From Fluviispira sanaruensis (GTDB taxonomy: Bacteria; Bdellovibrionota_B; Oligoflexia; Silvanigrellales; Silvanigrellaceae), in contig NZ_AP019368.1 in NCBI RefSeq assembly GCF_004295685.1, positions 800,001 to 864,000 of the forward strand: a stretch of DNA of 64,000 bases, in the 5' to 3' direction. Below the pieces are notes generated by a model. That model saw only the letters and a list, made by a program, of their open reading frames with translations. It did not search any database and was not told where the DNA came from. A program made the position numbers and the translations under genes. Shown in pieces: positions 1 through 8,010 of the stretch (position 1 is the stretch's first letter; every line of letters begins with the position of its first letter).

Positions 1-154
1 GATCTTCTGTAAATATAATTTGATTATCTTTTGTAACATAGGCTTTAGGAATTGGAGGTTCTTTTAAATATATTTCCCTCCCACCATACAAAAGAGTTAT
101 AAATGATGCGCTTACCATTATGATTAAAGCTATAATCAATCGTTTGTGAGACAT
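1..154 (-). CDS. norB: Quinol-dependent nitric oxide reductase (qNOR/NorZ type), N-terminus only
   Basis: Partial gene: the reading frame starts at the ATG at 154 and runs off the left edge, leaving about 51 residues. They show a short basic N-terminus, one membrane segment (about residues 5-23) and then the stretch GREIYLKEPPIPKAYVTKD. That stretch resembles the start of single-subunit qNOR proteins, where the first helix is followed by a PPIP motif and a beta-rich periplasmic part. qNOR reduces two NO to N2O in the inner membrane with quinol electrons. It lies 23 bp downstream of a cupin gene on the same strand, behind an NsrR-like operator, which supports a role in NO detoxification. The haem-ligand histidines lie outside the window, so the call rests on the N-terminal signature and context. 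Confidence 0.72.
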   Translation of the reverse strand, partial: MSHKRLIIALIIMVSASFITLLYGGREIYLKEPPIPKAYVTKDNQIIFTED

Positions 155-177
155 AAAAATTCCTTTTTTAATATTCT

Positions 178-492
178 TTAATTCTTTGTCATCCCACAAA
201 TGTGTCCTGCTTCAATACTAACTTTGTGACTAATATTTATATGGTGAACTATAAGTTCTAATGATTCGAAGGCTTGAATAGAGTGTTTTTCATCTGGATT
301 CATAAAAATAAAGCTACCCTGGCATATTTTATTCTCTATACCGCCGACATTAAATATTCCTAGACCAGATGTGACTGTAGCGGTTACAATTGCTGAAGAA
401 CTATGCTCTGCTATAAAATCATTCGCATCTAAATTTAACTTCACTATGAAAATTGATTTGTCATTTTTTAATATTGTTCTCTTGATTGGCAT
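178..492 (-). CDS. Small cupin-domain protein upstream of NO reductase
   Basis: A 104-aa protein with a single cupin-like beta-barrel. The pattern is a hydrophobic strand pair, a turn with GLGIFNVGG, then GSFIFMNPDEKH, matching the second cupin motif (G-x5-P-x4-H). His in AEHSSS and His in DEKHSIQ are possible metal ligands. No signal peptide is visible, so it is probably cytoplasmic. It is the first gene after the NsrR-like operator and is followed by the qNOR gene, so the two are probably one NO-responsive transcript. Small cupins are often found beside NO-detoxifying genes, but the biochemical role is not known to me. The start ATG is preceded by TAGGAG at good spacing. Confidence 0.65.
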   Translation of the reverse strand: MPIKRTILKNDKSIFIVKLNLDANDFIAEHSSSAIVTATVTSGLGIFNVGGIENKICQGSFIFMNPDEKHSIQAFESLELIVHHINISHKVSIEAGHICGMTKN

Positions 493-569
493 AAATTTCT
501 CCTATTATTTTAATTAAAATTTTGTTCTCAATTAAAAGGATATTTCTTTACAGAGAGACTCCCTTTTAA

Positions 570-592
570 AAGATGTATTTTAAATACATCTT
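570..592 (-). promoter_or_regulatory. NsrR-type operator
   Basis: A perfect palindrome with two 11-bp arms around a 1-bp centre: AAGATGTATTT, T, AAATACATCTT. The 11-1-11 architecture and the GATGYATTT half-site match the known NsrR (Rrf2-family, Fe-S, NO-sensing repressor) box. It overlaps the -10 element of the predicted promoter for the cupin-norB unit, as expected for repression by occlusion. No nsrR gene lies in the window. Confidence 0.75.
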
Positions 593-609
593 TTAAGGAG
601 TTAAATCAA
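581..609 (-). promoter_or_regulatory. Sigma70-like promoter of the cupin-norB unit
   Basis: On the minus strand TTGATT (604-609) is followed after exactly 17 bp by TATTTA (581-586). The -10 hexamer is inside the NsrR-type palindrome. A start near 574 would leave about 80 nt before the cupin ATG. Confidence 0.5.
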
Positions 610-891
610 TAAGGAAAAAAAATTTGATATTTATATATCTATATATTGAATAATTAAATCTTAATATTAATTAAATTTATATAATATAGATAAATATTAT
701 ATAAAGCGCATTCATTCTATTAAAGTTAGCTAGATGTTGGCTTTTAGAATTTATTAGATAGGAATGATGGGTGATCTTTACTATGTATCGCAAGAGCTAA
801 ATACTTTAATAAAACTCTTGCTTAACTCTTTAAAATATATTATATAAATCAAATTATTTTAGTCAATTTAGAAATTTTTCTAGGAGTAAAA
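593..891. other. Intergenic region between divergent genes
   Basis: Very AT-rich spacer between the NO-responsive operator and the secreted beta-helix gene. Apart from the -35 hexamer at 604-609 I see no ORF, repeat or structured RNA. The promoter of the plus-strand gene at 892 must lie here but I cannot place it. Confidence 0.4.
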
Positions 892-1683
892 ATGAGATCT
901 TCTATATTAACACTCAGCCTCTTTCTTTCATCAAGTGCATTTGCCTGTCTGAGTGGAACAGGGCCGAGCAAAATGCAGGATGAAAAAATTGATTGTGTTA
1001 TGCATACAGGGTCAATTGCTTTTAAAAATGTCACTGTCGGCAAAAATTTTGAGAATGCAGGTTCTGTAGATCTGATTGACAGTCAAATCCAAGGAGCATT
1101 TATAAACACAGGGCATGTGAGTTTAGACAAAGTTTCAATTGTCGGATCTTTTGTAAACACAGGCTCAGTAGAACTGAAAGACAGTAAAATACAAGCTGAT
1201 TTTGATAATACGGGCATAGTTTATATTGAAAATGGGTTTGTAGCAGGGGATTTTAAAAATACAGGAAAAGTTAAACTTCAGAATGTTGAAAATCTAGGTG
1301 ATATAGATATCACGGGCAAATTTAATGCCTGGAAAATAAAATCGAAGAATATCAGTATCATTGGTCAAACGGAATTTTCAGGGCAAAGTATTGTCAGTGG
1401 GAATGCTTTTGTCAACGGTGATTTAACGGCTAAAGAAACTATCTTTAAAGACAAAATAGAAGTTACGGCAGAAATTGTTAAATTATATGATAGTGTTTTA
1501 GCAAAAGATATTTACTTTAGAAAAAATAAAAATGATAAATATGAACAAGAGTATTTATATATAAATAATTCTACAGTGCATGGAAATATTGAATTTGAAA
1601 GTGGCAAAGGAAATGTCATTATTTCCAATGGCGGGAAAGTGAAAGGTAAAATAATAGGAGCATCGGTGAAAAATAATTCTTAA
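892..1683 (+). CDS. Secreted bactofilin-like beta-helix protein
   Basis: A 263-aa protein with an N-terminal export signal: MRS, a hydrophobic stretch to about residue 15, then SSSAFAC. From about residue 40 to 130 it has near-repeats of about 18-20 residues built on a pattern like F-x-NTG-x-V-x-L-x-(D/N)-S-x-I, typical of a right-handed beta-helix. A second set of turns follows (IVSGNAFVNGDLTAKETIF, STVHGNIEFESG, GGKVKGKIIG), resembling the polymer-forming bactofilin fold. Bactofilins are usually cytoplasmic, so the signal peptide points to an envelope or secreted relative. The Cys after AFA could be a weak lipobox, but the -3 residue is Ala, so SPase I cleavage is more likely. AGGAG lies 5 nt before the ATG. 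Precise function unknown. Confidence 0.6.
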   Translation: MRSSILTLSLFLSSSAFACLSGTGPSKMQDEKIDCVMHTGSIAFKNVTVGKNFENAGSVDLIDSQIQGAFINTGHVSLDKVSIVGSFVNTGSVELKDSKIQADFDNTGIVYIENGFVAGDFKNTGKVKLQNVENLGDIDITGKFNAWKIKSKNISIIGQTEFSGQSIVSGNAFVNGDLTAKETIFKDKIEVTAEIVKLYDSVLAKDIYFRKNKNDKYEQEYLYINNSTVHGNIEFESGKGNVIISNGGKVKGKIIGASVKNNS

Positions 1684-1755
1684 GTTGCATTCCCAGGAAT
1701 TAGAATCTGAGATTTACTCACCCCCTAAAGGAGCAAGAATGCGGCCTTGATTTGT

Positions 1756-2304
1756 TCAACTGAACTCAGCCTTAGACTTTATAATTATTCTAGACGGAAA
1801 ACAGCCGCTCGACATGGAGCTTAAAAAATAGATGCACTTCATAATATCTGAGTGGAGTATGAGATCCTGACCCAGTGAACCAAGCACGATATGACAAAAC
1901 TTTATGCCTAAAGCTAAGAAACTATCCTGAAAAATATCGAAGCATTGCATAAATGAATTTTTTGCAAGAATAGAGGCTGGGTTAAAATGGTCTACTTTTT
2001 TTAATGCAGCCGTAGAACCTATACTGACAACTAAACAATGTGCAATTAATTTTTTATCTTCAATAAAATATGTGATTAAATTCCAAAATGCGAGAACATT
2101 TACGCGATAAAAATCATCCATCTCTTTTGTATTTGGCACTTCACTTTCGCCGTAGGGGCTTGCACAATGAATGATGAGATCGAAGTGACGGACATTTTTA
2201 TAAGCTATTTTAATTTTTTCTAGAAAATCTTCACTAGCAATATCTTGGGATAAAAAATATTCTTTTTTGAAAATGTTATCATTATTTCTGCCGATAATAA
2301 ACAT
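1756..2304 (-). pseudogene. Decaying short-chain dehydrogenase/reductase (SDR) gene
   Basis: The 182-aa frame has SDR landmarks: IIHCASPYG at the NNAG position, an NVLAFW helix, and LVVSIGSTAALK with the catalytic-type Ser. The N-terminal TGxxxGxG cofactor loop is absent. Reading upstream in frame gives SDR-like residues (ICNELSLDNEYE) for about 20 codons until a TGA near 2370, so the natural start has been lost. At the usual YxxxK site the sequence is SILAK, with Ser replacing the catalytic Tyr. Together these suggest a non-functional remnant. A divergent non-enzymatic protein starting at 2304 cannot be excluded. Confidence 0.55.
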
Positions 2305-2438
2305 TTCGTATTCATTGTCTAAGCTTAATTCATTGCATATAAAAAGTCTAGGTGCACAAAATCAAGCGCATATTTTAGACGTAGCAAAAATAGAGTTAAA
2401 CGAGCAAACGAATAATTAAAAAATATATTCAGAATAAG

Positions 2439-4763
2439 TTAATTAAATTTATGGGGAAATTTTTCTTTTATTTCTGAGTATGAAATAGGAATTTTATCTA
2501 AGACGCCATCAAATATCGCGACTTCGTTCTCCACAAACATATTGAGGCTGCTGCAGAGAATAATGGATTTATGAAAGCCAATATCTCTACAGGCTTCAAC
2601 GAACTTATGTTCAACAATATTTTTCTTATCACCGCAAAAAAAGTAATCAGCTATTATCAGTTCAACTTTTTCCAAATTGTTTATTAAAAATTCAAAGGCT
2701 GTTCCTGGGTCAATAAAAGTATAGCACTCAGAATCATGCAATGCATATTTCCAGCAATCTAAATAAAATTCATCGTCATCTATGACTATAACAATCGGTT
2801 TTGCTTTATTCGCTAAAATCGATTTTTCATTTCTTTCCAAATGATTTAAAACAATTTTTAAAATATGAATCGACTCCATCGGTTTTGCTAAATAAGAATC
2901 AGCTCCGCTTTCAAAGGATTGCTTAAGAATGTCATCTCCTATGCGATTAGAATGTAAATATATTTTAACCACTGCATTTGTTTTTCTAATTTTCTTAGCG
3001 ATATCATAACCGTCTATTTTTGAGTGATTGAGATCGATATCGCAGAGAACTAAATGAACCGTATGCAAATAAAAATATTTTAAACCTTCAAAAGGATCCT
3101 GTTTGCTGATAACTGTGATTTTTATATTATTGAGAAGTTCTTGACAGAGTATTTCGATATAGTTTAAATAGGATTTGTCGTCATCAATATGCAAAATAAT
3201 AAATTCATTTACTGTATCATTTTTATGAACTAAAATATTATTTATTCTTTGATATATACAAATTTCATCTGATTGAAACAGTTCTTCATGAGATTGGATT
3301 TTTTTATACAAAGATGAGTGATTATATAAAACTACATTTTTTATCGCCCTGTCAGCTTGCAGGCAGCTTGGTATTGTAAAACTGAGTTCAACTTCATTTT
3401 GCAAAGCGTTAGCAATGAAATTCACTTTGCCGTTGTGATTCTCTACAATTTGCTTGACAATAGCTAAGCCTAGGCCCGTTCCAGAATTCTTTCCTTTCGA
3501 ATAGAATTTATCAAAGACTTTATCTGAATCATCATGAACACTGGATGTATTGCTATTGATTATGCTAAATTCTATAAATCTTTTATTATCGATAATGAAT
3601 TCTTCAGTGGATATTTTTAAAGAACCCGTTTTATTCATTGCTTTGATTGCATTGTCAAATATATTGTTCAATACTCGGAGTATTTTGAAATCGTCAGCTT
3701 TAATAGAAAATTTGTGTTTTAAATCCCAGCTAATAGAAATTGATGTGTTATTAATACGCGAGAAGATTTGTGCTAGAGATTTGTCAAGAAGAAGTACGGG
3801 AGAATGTGAATTGATTTCACATTTTATATCTTCACCAAAATACATGATATCTTTAAAAATATTTTGAATGTATTCGAGTGAAGAGTGTATTTCTTGTTTA
3901 CCTATTTTGATTAATTTATTTTGCTCATCTTTATTTTTAATTTTATCTATAGAAGTTAAGAGTGATAGTATAAGTGTATAAGGTTTATTCACATCATGGA
4001 TAATCATTTTGATGGTATCGACCATGGATTTAAAATGGGACATTTTTTCAATTTCATTTTCCCGTTCCTTTATTGTATTTAAAGCTGTTAAAATATTTTC
4101 ATTATATTGGCATAGACAGCTGTATAAATTATTGATCTCAATAAATTCAGAGATTTTTGTGTCATATAAATCCCCATTTTTAATGTTATCTTCTATATTA
4201 AAAATGGGATCTGTGATTTTTTTATAGGTCTGTATATTTCTTTTTTTCTTGTAAAAATAAATAATAAATGATAGAACTGTGCATAAAAAATATGATGAAA
4301 AAATAAGAAATATGTCAAGCTTTTTCCCTAAAATTAACTCGCCAATTTCTCTTTTATTTGAGTGAAGTTGGAAATGATATAAAAAGATAAAATTGGTACT
4401 TATGCTATACTCGTCGGATATTTTGACTAAAGTATTATCCCTAGAGTGATTTGGCTCTAGCGAAAAAACTTCATGTTTTTCTTTGCTCAGGTCATTTTGT
4501 GATATTATTTTAATATAGTCAAAATTATTGCCCATTTTAAGAGAGTTGAGTGTATTATCTATATAAAAAGTATTGCCTATCACAAGCGAGTTTGTCAGTC
4601 CAAAGGAAAGTGAATTGGCGATATCTTGTGATTTTACAATATATGCACTCCAAAAAAATACTGCCCATAATGATGTAATGAAAAGCAATATGGCAGCAAA
4701 AGCACGCTTGGCCTCTGCTTTGCTTTTTTTCAGAATATAATTTTTAAGCTTTTTTTCTTGCAT
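2439..4763 (-). CDS. Membrane hybrid histidine kinase with two receiver domains
   Basis: 774 aa. Two membrane segments (about 21-43 and 150-171) flank a periplasmic sensor of about 105 residues with no recognised fold. A linker and helix lead to an H box with His256 (IIHDVNKP). The ATPase domain has an N box (VLNNIFDNAIKAM, about 364-376) and a G box (GTGLGLAIV, about 428-436). Receiver 1 has D527-D529, phospho-acceptor D575 or D577 and K627 (LAKP). Receiver 2 has D662-D664, D706 and K757 (LDKIP). It autophosphorylates and relays to its own receivers; no output domain is visible. It is the last gene of the five-gene unit, 7 bp after the second solute-binding protein gene. Its sensor may therefore read a ligand presented by the binding proteins, which is an inference from linkage. 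Confidence 0.85.
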   Translation of the reverse strand: MQEKKLKNYILKKSKAEAKRAFAAILLFITSLWAVFFWSAYIVKSQDIANSLSFGLTNSLVIGNTFYIDNTLNSLKMGNNFDYIKIISQNDLSKEKHEVFSLEPNHSRDNTLVKISDEYSISTNFIFLYHFQLHSNKREIGELILGKKLDIFLIFSSYFLCTVLSFIIYFYKKKRNIQTYKKITDPIFNIEDNIKNGDLYDTKISEFIEINNLYSCLCQYNENILTALNTIKERENEIEKMSHFKSMVDTIKMIIHDVNKPYTLILSLLTSIDKIKNKDEQNKLIKIGKQEIHSSLEYIQNIFKDIMYFGEDIKCEINSHSPVLLLDKSLAQIFSRINNTSISISWDLKHKFSIKADDFKILRVLNNIFDNAIKAMNKTGSLKISTEEFIIDNKRFIEFSIINSNTSSVHDDSDKVFDKFYSKGKNSGTGLGLAIVKQIVENHNGKVNFIANALQNEVELSFTIPSCLQADRAIKNVVLYNHSSLYKKIQSHEELFQSDEICIYQRINNILVHKNDTVNEFIILHIDDDKSYLNYIEILCQELLNNIKITVISKQDPFEGLKYFYLHTVHLVLCDIDLNHSKIDGYDIAKKIRKTNAVVKIYLHSNRIGDDILKQSFESGADSYLAKPMESIHILKIVLNHLERNEKSILANKAKPIVIVIDDDEFYLDCWKYALHDSECYTFIDPGTAFEFLINNLEKVELIIADYFFCGDKKNIVEHKFVEACRDIGFHKSIILCSSLNMFVENEVAIFDGVLDKIPISYSEIKEKFPHKFN

Positions 4764-4770
4764 AAAAAAT

Positions 4771-6219
4771 CTAAGTCTTCATCACAATATTTGAAAAATG
4801 AAGAATATATTGTTCCATTTGCTCTGGAGATATTTCTTGAATTTTTTGCGAGTTATAAGTGATATTCTCTTTAAAGCAGAAAATTGGAATAGCAACAGTA
4901 CTGTCTGAAATATTTTCAGAAATTTCCTTCAATCTTTGACTTAACTCTTCAGTGTTCTTTGAACGTTGGGTTTTACAGTATAATTTGTCAAAATGAAAAT
5001 CACTTGGATATTGATAAGTTTGAGCACTTTGATTACAAAAGTAACTAAAACTCATAATTGGATTGTCGTTATCCGCAACCTGAGAACACAAACGAAATGG
5101 AGAATCTGTGAAATCATCATAGAAAACATGCCAAAGTTTATCAGACTCAACAAACTCTACTTTAAGTCCTATTTCTTGCAATTGTCTTTGTATAGTTAGC
5201 TTGTAATTATTACCCAAATAGGAATCTGCTGATATCGGAATTTTATAGGTTTTATTTCTCTCAGTTGTATCCAAACACATAGCTAAGAGTTTTTTTCCTT
5301 TTGCAATATTTTGGCTCACTTTGTTTTCGCTTCTACCAATGCTATTTGGGAGAAGAATCTCATGTAATTCTTCACTTTTCCTTTTTGTTTCTTTAGCTAT
5401 TTCTTCTTTATTCAGTGCCAATTCAATTGCTCTTCTAAAGTTATACTGTTTAGAGAGCTCATGATTGAAGTTAAATAAAATAAGTCTTTTGCCTGTATAG
5501 CAACTCAACTCTTCAGTTTTATAATAAGGGTCGTTGGCAAAATTTAACTCTGCATTGCTGAGGTCTGGATTTTGATTTAATTTTGTAAAAAAATAGACAA
5601 TTTCTGGTTGATTATTTATATTTTCTTTTGCAAGTTTAAGCGTGAACATTTTCTGTTCAGGGTCACTTTCTATAACTTTATAATCTCCTACTCCAATAGG
5701 CCATTTTTTCCATTCAATCAGATCTTCACACAACTCTTCTTGTGGAACCAATGAATAATTGGTTTGACAAAGTGAGTTTAAAAAGAAAATATTTTTTTCA
5801 TTTAGCTGAACAGATAGGCTTAAATCATCAAGTACTTTAATCCCTTCAACTTTTGCAGAGACATAGGGTGTTCCATGGTTTATTTTATCAAGACCCAGAA
5901 TATCAAAGTTTTCCATCGAACCTTCATTGGGTTTAGAGGCAAAAAAGCTACGGACTAAGCTGAATTCGAGATCTTTTGCATGCACTGAGCGGCCGTTGTG
6001 AAAATAGAGATTGGGTTTTAGAGTAAAAATATAAGTATTACTTTCTTCATTATGTTTATAACTTGCTAAGAAATCCGAGCGGAGCTTACCATTTTTAAAT
6101 GTGAATAATTGGCCAAGTACATTGACTTCGAAATGGTGCCGCGCTTTTGCACTTGCGGATTGTTCCCAAGGGACTTTTGAGAGATTTTCAATATAAAAAG
6201 TGATACTCCTATTATTCAT
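4771..6219 (-). CDS. SBP_bac_5 family solute-binding protein without signal peptide
   Basis: 482 aa, related along its whole length to the neighbouring protein encoded at 6247-7767 and to the family of oligopeptide-binding proteins (SBP_bac_5, as in OppA/DppA). Shared landmarks are a VLGQL segment near the start, the stretch LKPNLYFHNGR followed by LEFSLVRSFFA, a KWPIG(V/A)G segment and an (E/K)LNLEFR-like region before the hinge. It starts directly with MNNRSITFYIENLSK and has no hydrophobic leader, so it is predicted cytoplasmic, which is odd for this family. No export start is visible upstream in the 27-bp gap. No permease or ATPase gene is nearby. It may be a sensor or chaperone-like binding protein, or may leave by a route I cannot see. 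Confidence 0.75.
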   Translation of the reverse strand: MNNRSITFYIENLSKVPWEQSASAKARHHFEVNVLGQLFTFKNGKLRSDFLASYKHNEESNTYIFTLKPNLYFHNGRSVHAKDLEFSLVRSFFASKPNEGSMENFDILGLDKINHGTPYVSAKVEGIKVLDDLSLSVQLNEKNIFFLNSLCQTNYSLVPQEELCEDLIEWKKWPIGVGDYKVIESDPEQKMFTLKLAKENINNQPEIVYFFTKLNQNPDLSNAELNFANDPYYKTEELSCYTGKRLILFNFNHELSKQYNFRRAIELALNKEEIAKETKRKSEELHEILLPNSIGRSENKVSQNIAKGKKLLAMCLDTTERNKTYKIPISADSYLGNNYKLTIQRQLQEIGLKVEFVESDKLWHVFYDDFTDSPFRLCSQVADNDNPIMSFSYFCNQSAQTYQYPSDFHFDKLYCKTQRSKNTEELSQRLKEISENISDSTVAIPIFCFKENITYNSQKIQEISPEQMEQYILHFSNIVMKT

Positions 6220-6246
6220 AGCAAAAAACTCCTTAAAATTATATTA

Positions 6247-7767
6247 TTAATTTATATAGTTATTATTTAATTTTATATTTGATAAATTTATAAAAACTCC
6301 TCCAAACTGAGAACCTAAATCACTTATTTTCGAACTATTATAAGTGATATTTCCTGGCTGTAAAAAAAGAGGAAGAAATATTTTTTCATTATGCATAAAT
6401 AGGGATAATTTCTTTAATTTTTCATTTAAAATATCACTACTAGGTGATTCTTGTGCTTCATTGTATAAAGTATCAAAGCTTGAATTTTCAGGAAAGTGTC
6501 CTTTCAGAGGACTTCCAGTTTTAAAGAAAGAAAATGATAAAAGAGGCTCATAAAAATCTTCAACTAATGATGCTAATCGAAAAGGAGAATTTGTAAATTC
6601 ATCACTAAACACATCCCAGTATTTTTCAGATTTAATAAATTCAACATTGAAACCTGCTTCGGCAAGTTGTTTTTTCATTACAGATTTGTAATTATCACCA
6701 AAATAAGGATCTGAGGTAAATGGTATTTTAATTACGTCATTTTTTGGTATCAACTTTTTAAATATATTTTTTGCTAAACTTATATCTTGTTCAGGTAAAA
6801 TATTTATCCTTCCAAAATTACTTGGACTTATTGTTTCATACATAGGTTCAGTAGGAGTCGTTGTTTCATTTGAAATGTCTTTTCTATTAAGTGCAGCATC
6901 TACGGCTTTTCTAAATTCTAAATTCGAACCTAATTTAGAATTATAATTAAACATTATAACGCGTTTTCCAATGTAACCTGCTATTCTACTCGTTTTATAT
7001 GATTTATTATTATCGATTCTGAGTTTATCAAATGTAATATCCGGAGTTAAATTTTTCTTTGTTGAAATTATAACATTTTTTGGTGATTTCTCCTCAGAAT
7101 TTACTAATTCTAACTCAAATAATCCTTCGGATAAATTTATTTCCTTTATTTTATAGCTTCCAGCTCCTATTGGCCATTTTTTCCAAGTCGTTAAGTCTTC
7201 ATTAAATTCCTCAATTGGGACAAGTGAATAGTTTGACCTAGAAATAGTATATAAAAAAGTTGGATTTGGTGTGTTAGGTTTTACGGTTATTGTCAAATTA
7301 TTTATAATTTTTATTCCATGTACTTTTCCACTTTTATAGACTTCACCATGTTTAATATTTTCAAGACCCTTAATATTTCTAAAATACATAGATCCTTCAT
7401 TTGATTTTTTGGCAAAAAAAGTTCGCAAAAGACTAAACTCTAAATCCTTTGATGTGATTTCTCTATTATTTTGAAAGCGTAATCCCTTTTTAAGTCTTAG
7501 AATATATTCTTTTGTATTATAATCCCAATCAAATTTATCCAAATATTTTGAAGTAATATTAAAATTTTTATCTATTTCTAAAAGTTGTCCTAAAACATTT
7601 GTCGTGATAGCATACCTGGCTGTGGCAGTAGCATTTTCATTCCACGGTTTATCAGTTGGATTATATACATCATAAATTATCTTATTTTCAATTGTCATAG
7701 CATATCCTGGGTTGTTATTTAATAAAATTACAAAGCTAGTAGTACTAGCAATAAAAAAACTTCTCAT
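6247..7767 (-). CDS. Periplasmic SBP_bac_5 family peptide-binding protein
   Basis: 506 aa. An N-terminal Sec signal (MRSFFIASTTSFVILL... with GYA before MTIEN) predicts periplasmic location. The rest follows the extracytoplasmic oligopeptide-binding fold: ATARYAITTNVLGQLLEID, an FQNNREITSKDLEFSLLRTFF segment typical of the first lobe, KWPIGAGSYKI, and a C-terminal lobe ending in short hydrophobic strands. It lacks a lipobox. Its start overlaps the end of the small peptide gene by 4 bp (ATGA type), so translation is probably coupled. With no linked permease or ATPase it is an orphan binding protein. Its neighbours suggest it binds a small peptide, perhaps the product of 7764-7997, and presents it to the kinase; that link is inference. 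Confidence 0.8.
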   Translation of the reverse strand: MRSFFIASTTSFVILLNNNPGYAMTIENKIIYDVYNPTDKPWNENATATARYAITTNVLGQLLEIDKNFNITSKYLDKFDWDYNTKEYILRLKKGLRFQNNREITSKDLEFSLLRTFFAKKSNEGSMYFRNIKGLENIKHGEVYKSGKVHGIKIINNLTITVKPNTPNPTFLYTISRSNYSLVPIEEFNEDLTTWKKWPIGAGSYKIKEINLSEGLFELELVNSEEKSPKNVIISTKKNLTPDITFDKLRIDNNKSYKTSRIAGYIGKRVIMFNYNSKLGSNLEFRKAVDAALNRKDISNETTTPTEPMYETISPSNFGRINILPEQDISLAKNIFKKLIPKNDVIKIPFTSDPYFGDNYKSVMKKQLAEAGFNVEFIKSEKYWDVFSDEFTNSPFRLASLVEDFYEPLLSFSFFKTGSPLKGHFPENSSFDTLYNEAQESPSSDILNEKLKKLSLFMHNEKIFLPLFLQPGNITYNSSKISDLGSQFGGVFINLSNIKLNNNYIN

Positions 7768-7997
7768 GCTTCGTAGACTCCGTGAGTGGGAGATTGTTTT
7801 GTTTCATAAATTCTTTCTAAGTCGCAATGTTTTAAGTCTTTATCTGTGCAGAGTCTTTGTGGAAGTGTGGAATTTATTTTTTTGTAATAATTATTATAAA
7901 TATTTTCTTTAAGGCTCAATGTATATGAATTATTTTGGTAGCACAAACTACTTGCGATAACTCCGAAAACAGAAATAAATAAATTTTTATTTTTCAT
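7764..7997 (-). CDS. Small secreted protein, possible modified-peptide precursor
   Basis: 77 aa. Residues 1-25 form a short basic-hydrophobic export signal (MKNKNLFISVFGVIASS). The mature part is about 50 residues, rich in Lys, Asn and Tyr, with two cysteines spaced C-x7-C (LCTDKDLKHC) and the tail THGVYEA. AAAGGAT lies before the ATG. It matches no family I recognise. It sits 13 bp after an HExxH gene of the peptide-hydroxylase type and overlaps the binding protein gene by 4 bp. That position makes it the natural candidate substrate or ligand of the unit, but no core-peptide motif is proven. Confidence 0.6.
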   Translation of the reverse strand: MKNKNLFISVFGVIASSLCYQNNSYTLSLKENIYNNYYKKINSTLPQRLCTDKDLKHCDLERIYETKQSPTHGVYEA

Positions 7998-8010
7998 ATT
8001 ATATCCTTTT

